The notes beneath the pieces were generated by a model, which saw nothing but the letters and a program-made list of their open reading frames with translations, had not been told where the DNA came from and searched no databases. Shown here piece after piece: positions 54,766 through 64,000 of a stretch of DNA of 64,000 nucleotides; within the stretch, counting starts at the first letter, position 1, and each line of letters begins with the position of its first letter. The translations under genes and the position numbers were made by a program. The stretch comes from Citrus sinensis (taxonomy: Eukaryota; Streptophyta; Magnoliopsida; Sapindales; Rutaceae): NCBI RefSeq assembly GCF_022201045.2, contig NC_068557.1, positions 1,550,001 through 1,614,000 on the forward strand, in the 5' to 3' direction.

Positions 54766-57700
54766 CTAGATAGAGATGCTATATGGAACTCCTTGTCCTG
54801 TTACGCCAGGCTCCGAAAATGGCTTCATGAGCTCATATGGCACCATACCAGCTCCAGTTCTATTCTTCAAATTCTCATTCGCGTTTCTTTCATCAATAAT
54901 CCCTTCAAGCTCCTTCAACCTGCCGCTAAACCTTTCAAATGCAGCCTTTATAACTGGATCATCACCCCATGCTTGCTCCATCTGCTTTCCCAGATACTCC
55001 TCATCAGGAGAATGACTCGACAGCGTATCCAAAATAGCCATAACTGTAGTAGCTTGAATCTGAGAAGGGAAGCATTGTAAAAGTACATCTTCAGGTTTTT
55101 CAAGGAAGAGCTTCCAGTCTTCATCTGATGGATCTTCAATAGGCATTTTGGTTCTTGCAACAGTAGGCCTGTTAGGGAAATAGCCTCCAAATGTATATTG
55201 GCCAAAGTTTACAGCTGCATGGTGACCAGATGCTACCCACGCAATAGTTGTGATTATGTCAATTAAATCTTCAGGGGTCTTCAGAACAGGCCACCATGGT
55301 TCATCTTTTTTGTCAGCGTGTCCAACAGTTCGAATTTCAGTCCACCAACTTCGGAGCTCTTCATCGGACTCTACACTGCTTGGGTTAGGATAGTAGTGAT
55401 TCACAAAGTCAGTAACCCATTGCTTTAAGGCATCCCAGAGATCGAGGCCATCCTTGGCAAAAGGATAGTCTTCAATTGTTAGCTTTATGCCGCGTGGAGC
55501 ACTTGGATCTTCAACAGCCATTCCCCTAGTTGAAAAAGTGAAAATTGTATGGAATAACTCTATACAGTAAGAGAAGAAATGGGTAATTGATCTTTTAGCT
55601 CTTGTAGTTTGAGTCAATTACTTAATTAATATTGTATTTTGAAAAATTTCTCTAAAGATCTTGATTGTATATCTATTTTTATTAAAAATTAATTTAATTT
55701 TCATTTATTTCTTATTTGTTACATGTCAGATTTGTTTGAATTTAAGTATATAAGACAGTCGTTATCATGAAAATAACAACTAAGGTGTTCTGAATAATTT
55801 TTAAAAATACAAGATTAGCTGAGTAATTAATTGAAATACAAGGACTAAAAGAATTTATATATAGCGAAGAAAAAAGTTAGTGCTTACCTGCTAATGAGAT
55901 CTTTGGGGAGTGCTTCATGGTCAAACCGCCAATGCTTGTCATAGGCAACCGAGCTGAGTTCCATAGAGTATTTGCCAGGAGAGAATGTGCTTTCAATGAT
56001 TCCACCAGCATTAACAAGCGCTTCTCGAGCCAAAGCATTGATCTCCATTGTGTAACGGAAGTGAGGTTGCAATAACCTGTTGATTGGATGCATCGCGCTG
56101 AGTTGCCGATTGGTCGCAATTATGTAAGGTTCTGTGCAACAATGAGTTCTTAACCTATGAAAATGTTAAGCACCGTTAGATATTACCCTTCAATTGCTTC
56201 AACTTGTAATGGAAGAATAGAATGAATATGTATACCAATGACTAACAAGCTGATGATAGCCAGAATCATGAGCGAGGACATGAGCTTTGGCTAGCCTCCA
56301 AAGCCAACATTCTGTAGAGTGCCAACTTGGTGTAAATACTTGTTTCCACTGAGGCTTGCCATCCATTGGAGGCCGAGTTAGTTCAATGGCTAGTGGTCTC
56401 AATGTGCCACTGGGGTACGAGAAGAATAATGTGCGAGATCCATACAACGTAGTGCCTTTAAGCTCTCTCACTTTTTCCACATATGGAAGTAACAGGTCAT
56501 GGTAATCCAAGATGAACAACTTCTTTTGTTTTATAGCCTTCATAAAAATAAATAAATTAGTTAATAGTTTTTGTTTAAAGACATATCAAAGAGAAATAAA
56601 TTATTGCCGGTCGTGATTCTTCATCAACAATCCATATATTTTGTTTACCTCTTCCACGGTCATGATGCCTCCAATTTCTTTTTCAATCAATTCTTTGGTA
56701 ATTGCTGATTCTGGTGGACCATAGATTTCAGGGTCAAGTGTGCTTCTCAACGGCCATTCCTGCAAGAATTAATTTATCTAATATTAGCATATATTGTTTG
56801 CAGGACCCAAAATCTATCGCAGTGCGTTGACTAGCATAAATAGTTCACATGAGTAGTTTAACAAAATTGTAAAAGTGTGCAGCATGGCTGCAAAAGCGCT
56901 AAAACGGGGCTGTTGTGGTCATTTTCATTCTAAAAGAAAACTAGTTTCCAGAAGAGTAAATAATGAAAAGCTGGTGATTGAAGCAGGGATAAACTCGTGA
57001 CGATTTACCTTTTTTTATTAGATTAAATGAGTAAACTAACATTAATTGATTGTTGTTTTTGTCACCATTCCATCTAGTCTAGAAATCATATTTTCCTCTT
57101 AAAAACATTTTATATTTTTCCCTTCATATTATTTTTTTGTCTATTGTATATATGATCATGTTAGTCATACCGTGACTAATCGGATGCTGTATGGGTTGAG
57201 ACCAGCTAGCGTCTGCCTACCAAATTCCTCATCCCTAAACCAAAAGAATTTATCTCCTGCAAAGCAAAAAGTCCATAGTACCTTAATATGAAATTATAAA
57301 AATATTCTTACAATGTGAGGAGTCAAAGAGAATTCAATCCTTACTATCCATTGTTTCTGGGGTCTCAAACCGCAAAACTTCTTTGCCTGTATCTTCAATT
57401 CCCTTCACCAATCTGGGGAGTATTGTTCTCCATAATGCTTTTTCTTTGAACGTTTCAGGCATGGGCACGTTAACTCCTTCGTTGAAGAGTTTGTCTATAG
57501 TTGTGAAGTACGGAAATCCTAGATCAGTGTCAATAATGGCGGTTTCTAATGATGGTACTAATCCATGCAACACCGAGTACAGAGTCTTGGCTGAAAATTG
57601 TAGTTGCTTTATCTCCGAGAATGCTTCATCTCTTGGTACGTAGTTGATTAAGGTCCTCGACTCCGAAGCCGGATCTGCAATAGGGAAGGTACACAGGCTC

Positions 57701-60299
57701 AGATCTACATTGTGATCGAAAGATGAAAAAGGGAAATATTGCTTGATTGAGGTAATTAATCTTTTTTTATTAGTAATGATTGGTGACAAGTAATCATCAT
57801 GTTGATTCCGAAAGATTGACATAAAATATATGCAAATGTTGCAAAGTTTTCTCGTTCGTGTTTCATGTTACCAAACCTTGAAAAAAAAATGACTGAATTT
57901 TATATGAAAATTAATGGAGTAAAGAGAAATAAGTCATATTCAACCTGTCTCACAAGGTGGGCGTCCAGTTCTACAACGCCTAGGATAAGGGTGCTCTTTG
58001 CCACCAAGCACCGGTCGTGCCAACTCGGAACAAAAATCAGGGACTCCGAGATCATTGTACACGTCATAATCGTAAATTCTATCATGAGTTTTGCGCTCTC
58101 CTTGTCCGTCTCCTCGCAGATTAAGAAGTTCTTCAGCTCTTAGCCTCGTCAATCCATTAGGGGTTTGTGAAGGCAAGTATGACTAAGTCCCCCCACCCCA
58201 AAAAAAGAAAAAGCATTTGAGAAAATACGATTAATGTGACAATAATAACATGTATATTTATGCACATATGTACATATTTACAGGGGGATGACTGATAAAG
58301 AGATAAAAAAATAAAGGATAAAATAATTAAAACCCCCCTGTAGTTCCTTTCAATAAGTATATCATTTCTTTATCCCCATTTTAAAACTCGTCAAAACTCT
58401 CATGCCGTTGAAAGACAGTTAACTTTCAACTTCTTTTTTTTTTTATCTTTTGCTATTTTTCCGCTGACTTAGAATAACCTACCATTGATCATTGAATTTT
58501 TTTAGAGATTAGTAAAAGACACAACAACTAAATAATAAGTTATCAGTTTTTTAATTAGGAAAAGGGACTTTGATGAATTTGTGGGTTCCAATTAGTTTAG
58601 TTGGTAAAATCTCTTGAGTAGTAATAAGAGATCTGTTCAAATTCTATTACATGTGTTCGGATTGGAAAAGGAATTGAGTTGCCATTATACAAGAATTAAA
58701 AAAGATTTTGATATGTTTTAAAACATGAGGGAGAAATGATATATTTCGACAAGATTTTTTTTTTGGCTTTTTTATCTCTGTTTATAAAATTGTAGTGCAT
58801 AAAAAGCAAGCATAAGATCCGAAACTGACCTTGTTTGTAAAGAAAATTCTCTTCTGTTTGTTAACGTGCTTTGACTGAACCCATGAACCACATGTTATGT
58901 TCACAGGACCATTCCGGGGACCATCCAGAACAATATCATTCAAATACATCTCTTTGTGGTGCTCATTTTCCACCAATATGGCACCAACTTCTCCAAAACT
59001 TGGTGGAACTTCGAATTTTGACTCGTATATTATGTGTCCGTCCTTATCCTCGCCCGCTCTGTGTGCAAAACCTTTGATGGTGGGCTTCTCTGCTCCCGTC
59101 TCTGAATATATATTTATTTGGACAAAATACGTATTTGCAGTCATTATTTTAACGAACAAACAAAATGGTAAGTGAATATGCAAAAAATTTATTTCCCAAC
59201 AAAAAAAATATTGATATCCGAATTTTCTTAGCGGTGTTTACTTCAAAGGAAAAGTCATAAAAAACTTAAGGTTTACTAAGATGTATAAGTGGACTATTTG
59301 CTAGCCGATGAAGCACCACGTAATTGATCTTCTCTTCCTTAGCTGAAATTGTCAGTCTTCTATCTGAACCAGTCTTAGTCAAGAAGTCATATAGACTCCT
59401 TTTTTGAAAATTATTTTAAGATTAAATAAAACCATAGTCAAAGAGAGTAATTATCCAAAAATAAGTATTGTGACCAAAAAACATGTCTGTAATATTTTTA
59501 AAACTAAAGTGGTCTATGTGTATATTTCTACAAATCCTGAGGTTCTTGATCGCTTTTTCCTCTTTATTTTATGAAAATAATAGTTCGTTTGGTCTCTTTG
59601 AGTTGGTTTGTCCTCACTTGTTGGAGCAAGAGGTTAAGGGCAATAAAAACTACTAACAATTGAAAAATTTTTGTGTAACAATAAAAGATAGTATTGATTT
59701 TAGATTACCCCATTTTGAATTAAATATTTTCAAATCACACTCTTTAGTTTTAAAAATCTCAATTTATCTCTTTTTTTTTTAAGAAGACAAAAAGAAATTA
59801 ATCCATCCATTCTTATTTTTCCTTTATGTTTGGAATAAAAATAGAGATAAATTAAGGTTTTTTTTTTTTTTAAAAAAAGAGTAATTTGAAGATAGTTAAG
59901 AGGAAAATAATTCAAAATTTACCAGAAAAGAAAACAGTAATGATCTGATTTATATAATTTAAATTCCTTACTAGGATCAAGCTCAGCGCTAACAAGCTCC
60001 AGCAGGAGTGATTTACCAAACATATCCTTTACATCGTCTACAAAACCTGAGACAAGACCACCAACAGAGGGTTTAATAGTGACAAAAGCCTTAACTTGGG
60101 TAGACTTTTGAGTAAAAGTTGTTATTGCTTTGATATTCACACTAGGAGATATCCCAATTCTAATTTTGGGTATATTTTTTATTGAACTACTTGACTGAAG
60201 TGCACGAAAAGCATGAAAATTTCCCCGGAGAAATGGCTTGGATAATGGAACTAGGGGTTTGAGAGATTGATGAGACTGATGGACTTGTGGCTTCAACAT
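54766..60299 (-). CDS. Linoleate 13-lipoxygenase, chloroplastic (LOX2 type), copy B, intact
   Basis: Nine exons: 60299-59972, 59101-58830, 58182-57945, 57674-57345, 57256-57171, 56759-56649, 56537-56236, 56154-55888, 55525-54766. All GT-AG, phases agree, total 2694 nt, giving 897 aa, the normal length for plastid 13-LOX. The N terminus [15 protein letters not shown] is a Ser/basic-rich transit peptide. A PLAT/LH2 beta-barrel follows ([35 protein letters not shown]). Non-haem iron ligands are His550 and His555 ([10 protein letters not shown]), His747 and Asn751 ([12 protein letters not shown]) and the terminal Ile897 (PYSISI). It adds oxygen to C13 of linolenic or linoleic acid, feeding jasmonate and green-leaf-volatile routes. 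It is tandem to dead copy A, about 84 percent identical in exon 7 protein by eye. The 13-position call rests on the plastid LOX2-like sequence. Confidence 0.95.
58585..58700 (+). mobile_element. SINE-like insertion in lipoxygenase B intron 2
   Basis: TTTAGTTGGTAAAATCTC (A-box-like) and GATCTGTTCAAATTCTATT (B-box-like) are 40 bp apart, as in tRNA-derived SINEs. Related to 28755-28875. No clear tail or target duplication. Confidence 0.45.
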
Positions 60300-60380
60300 T
60301 CTTTCAGGAGTATAGGATATGCTTGATACTTAATTTTCTTGGCTAGCTCTGTGATGCTGAAGTGCAGAAGAATCCACTAT

Positions 60381-60387
60381 TTTTATA
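60381..60387 (-). promoter_or_regulatory. TATA box of lipoxygenase B
   Basis: TATAAAA on the minus strand, within CTCTATAAAAATAG, about 82 bp above the ATG at 60299. Confidence 0.65.
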
Positions 60388-61983
60388 GAGAGTTGGGGAA
60401 AGAGGAGAAATGAGAGGAAAGCATGGCGGCATGGGCTTCATTTACTCCATTGAAATAAGGGAGTTTAACGCATACCTCCCATCTGGCTTTTCACAATACC
60501 AAATAGATAGAAGTTTTGTTTTAATTAACACTTACACCCTACAGGTAACAAAATTGTTAGTCGACCATTGTGAGAAGGGTAAGTTTGTAATTTCACAATG
60601 TAGCAACGTCAACATTCGTGTATTCCGTTTGTTGTTTGTAACAATCTCATAGAAAAGACTCGAGAGTGTAAACAATAATTGTTGGTTAAATATGCACGAA
60701 GACGATTCAGTGATTAAAAAAGGCGGAACTGCATATATTAAGTAAAAATTTCAAAAAAAAAAAATTATCACATTTTTATATAAATTTCACTATTTTACTA
60801 AGATAAAGAAAAAAATTTTAAGTCATTTAAGAGTTTATTAGCTCCAACTCTTCAGGGGATGAAAATATAATTAATGATGATAAATCTTAGATCTGTTATT
60901 ATGAGAAACGACAGGGGATATATTGTTAAAATTCATTGAGATAATTTGTTGTGTCAGAAGATAGCTTTTAGAAACCCAATGCAATGAGTGGGAATGGAGT
61001 CCGATCCGTTTCTGTGCAGGGTATGGTTGCCTTCAATGATTCCATTAATTGTATTAGAAATTATTTGAAAAGGGAAATAGATATTTTGGGTCCTTTTAAA
61101 AATTGTTTTTATAGAGTAATAGTCTAGTAAGCAACGGTGCTCATTAGATGATCAGTGAAAATGTCACGTAGTTATCTCTGGGATTTATCCCCGCCATAAC
61201 CTAAAGATTAGGTATGTATCCAACTACACCTCCATAATTCAATTTTTTTTTTTATATACCATTTTCAATATGCAATTACAGAATTACCTCAATTTAATTC
61301 TTTAAATTTCAAAATCTACCTTTACGAGCTACCATACACAACGCCTGCTGCTGCAAGTTCATGCTCTTGTTGTTGCAAGTTCATCCACCACATTAAAGGC
61401 TACAAAATCACTGAATTAAAGGCTGGAAATTCATCGAACTAAAGGTCATTAACTACATTTACACTTGATTTTTACTTTATAAAGAGAATTTATGGTGCAT
61501 AATTGTTAGGGTTATATTCATTAGGGTTTTAAAAAACAAATTAGCCACATGATTTTGATCATTATCTTGCTTATTTACTGATAATCTTTCTTGCTGGTAA
61601 TGTAATGAAGCTTCTTGAACTTGTGGATTTGAAATTGAAGAGAGTGATTTCATGGCTCTTTAATAATGGTTGTGGAGTTCCTAATTAAATATTCATAGAG
61701 AATTGGATAAAATAAATATTATCCTTATGAATACTCGGTTATGGCTACACTAGTTTATGCATTAGATCTTTATATAATTTTACTTCTTGTTTGTAGTTGA
61801 ACTTCATCCATGGGAATTATATATCAATTTTCTTCAGCTGCGTATGCATTCATTATGCTACAATCTGGGTTTTCTCTATTATTTGCTATAGAACCTTTAT
61901 TTTACAATTCTAATTTATTAACAATTTGCTATTTGTTTCAGCATAAAACTATTGATAGTACACTATTAATAAATTTGTTTTTC
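60388..61983. other. Upstream spacer of lipoxygenase B
   Basis: 1.6 kb with no supported gene. Short imperfect repeats occur at 61345-61445 (TTGCAAGTTCAT twice, ATTAAAGGCT twice). This spacer is more than three times longer than the equivalent in copy A (about 430 bp). Confidence 0.5.
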
Positions 61984-64000
61984 ATGAGGGCATTTGAGGT
62001 GTATTATTAACAAAAGTGCTTGTAATACCTACTAACGATACAGATCATGTATGATTAATTTTAATGATAAATGAGTTAATGATAACATATTAACATTGGC
62101 GACCCTAATATTTGGATCCCTATTTGTACTCTGGTTATATATATTATTCATTATTGAATGATGAATTTTGTAACTATTAAAATTATTATTATATTTTTCA
62201 CATCAAGGAGGATATAAATTGTGATCCAAATAAATTGAGATCATGATAAAACTTATCCAATATAATTAATTTTAATATTAAATTAGTTAACAATAATGTT
62301 GGAAATCCTAATATTTAAATTTTTATTTCTACTTATAGTTACATATATCACTCATTATTGAATGTAAAATTATTATTATATTTTTCACATCAGTCAGAAT
62401 ATAAATTAAGATGCAAATAGCATTATTCTTTAGTTAATTATAATTTTTTTTAGTAAAGTAATTAGATGCTATGTTTGGTCATAGGGATACTCAATTGAAT
62501 TACTCATGTCATGAGTCAAAAATAACAAATCGGTGCAAAATGATTTTCAACTTAATTAGTGGGAGGAAGTACTATATATAACTAAAGTTTTACATTGACA
62601 CTAAGTTTTCTACTACTATATTATAAATATATTTCATGATTGGGTAGAAGTTTTAAAATGATCACGTGATGAGATTGATCCGATTTTTGAAGAAAATATT
62701 CTATAGTTGTCTGTAGAGTTGTCTTGTGACGTGGGATCAAATCTTTTAATATATTTATAGATATTATTTTTAATTCATACCTCGAAGAAAGGATCGAATA
62801 TTTTTTTGAAAGAAAATAATAATAACGTCACGATAAACCTTCAGAAGGTGTGACGTCCAGTGATGCAAGCCCAATCTAACAATTATAACAATAATTGAGG
62901 CCACCGACTCTTATGAATAATTGTACCTCTCCCATTAAGGGGTGACATAATTGCCGCTGTTCGGTCTGGGCCGACCTGAGCCCATTCGACTTTTAGCCCG
63001 GTATACTTGGGCCAGGCTAAGGCATCAAGTGTCAGACCAACACCGTGCTAGACACAGTCCTGGGCCTTGCCTGAACCTACACTTCCATAAGAAAGTCTCG
63101 GGTAGGTCTAAGGACAGGCAAAAGTAAACAATAAAAAATTGAGTAGTGATATTTCATCCCCTCATTTTATCTCATCGACTCTTATTTTTAGATTTATACA
63201 GTATATTTTTAAAAATACCTTTACTTAAAAGAACTTTTTTTTTTAATTTAACTTTCTCTCTTCTCTAAATTAAATTCAAAACCCATATAGTGAAACTATA
63301 AAATTGAATTCACAATCACAAAGCATCATGACAAATTTCAAACTAGAATTGAACCATTTTTTTATATTTTTTTTCTAAAGGAACCAAATTAAAGCTTCTA
63401 GCTTCATTTCAAGTTTCAATCATGCAAAATTCATCAAATAAATATTAAAATCCTTATTAAGTAGCAAAAGAGATCAACAATGATTTGACAATAATTTATA
63501 CAAATTAACATTTATTAATTATTAAAACAATATCATATTAAAAAAGATATTGGTGGTACCTGAGTAAGCGAGTGAGTGCAAAGGAGATGAGAGTGAAAGG
63601 AAAGAAAAAAATGTTTATTTATTAATAACTGTAATTTTAGAAATAAGTGGTATTAACTAAATAATGAGGACTACTAGGAAGATCTAAAGGGTTAATTATC
63701 ATTACTCTAAAAAATAACATTTTTTTAATTATTAATTTATAGATTTCATGAAACCCAGCATATTTCATGCACATTAATAGATTTCTTCATCCAACCCAAC
63801 CAATTGCACAACATCCTAAGTCTCCCATGCTTTCTTCGAGGAGGTTGCTCCAATAATATTTTCAAAAGCATATTTATTTAATGATTAAGATGAGATACTT
63901 TGCTTTATTCTATTTCTTTTTCAAGTCTTTCAAATTCTCCTTTTTATACTACAGTTAAAGTATCTTCATTTTTGAGTATCGTAAAACATTTCTCCACGAC
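61984..64000. repeat. 2-kb direct repeat, copy R2 (runs off the window)
   Basis: Same orientation as R1 and near-identical over its whole visible length. It lies upstream of lipoxygenase B, as R1 lies upstream of A. The repeat-to-repeat distance is about 10.3 kb. It is cut by the window end, so a further lipoxygenase copy could follow. Confidence 0.9.

Overview
The window reads as nuclear DNA of a eudicot plant, most likely a rosid tree. The evidence is AT-rich spacers, multi-exon genes with GT-AG introns, plant-only gene families (G-type lectin receptor kinases, PPR, GH1 beta-glucosidase with 13 exons, TPS-b terpene synthase, chloroplast 13-lipoxygenase with 9 exons) and plant transposons. 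The lipoxygenase, lectin kinase and terpene synthase sequences look Citrus-like to me, but that is memory, not a search.

Layout. 1-12.4 kb: three intact, intronless G-type lectin receptor kinases with non-RD (HCD) kinase domains, two on + and one on -, with a PPR gene on - between them. 16.1-18.1 kb: a small AT-hook nuclear protein gene with a probable 5' UTR intron. 21.8-33.5 kb: a broken beta-glucosidase copy, then an intact 13-exon beta-glucosidase (514 codons plus stop after splicing by eye). The broken copy carries a 3-kb degenerate gag-like insertion flanked by a 58-bp direct duplication of host sequence. 35.3-37.4 kb: a monoterpene synthase pseudogene with one nonsense codon and a frameshift, missing its last exons. 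37.5-44.5 kb: nested Ty3/gypsy elements. An old minus-strand element is split inside its integrase by a young plus-strand element with 390/399-bp LTRs and a perfect GATGG target duplication. 45.2-64 kb: tandem 13-lipoxygenases on -. Copy A (45.2-51.2 kb) is dead, with a lost ATG, two single-base frameshifts and a 710-bp hAT-type insertion in its last exon. Copy B (54.8-60.3 kb) is intact at 897 aa. A 2-kb direct repeat lies upstream of each copy; it is far more alike between copies than the genes are and runs off the window end.

How the genes relate. Lectin kinases sense at the cell surface, 13-lipoxygenase starts jasmonate and green-leaf-volatile synthesis, and beta-glucosidase can release stored aglycones, so the intact genes share a defence flavour. 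They are separate tandem families, and I see no evidence of a co-regulated cluster. I found no previously undescribed system. The most informative signals are duplication and transposon events: the 58-bp duplication, the unequal divergence of the lipoxygenase repeat, the layered breaks in lipoxygenase A, and the long hairpins inside a beta-glucosidase intron.
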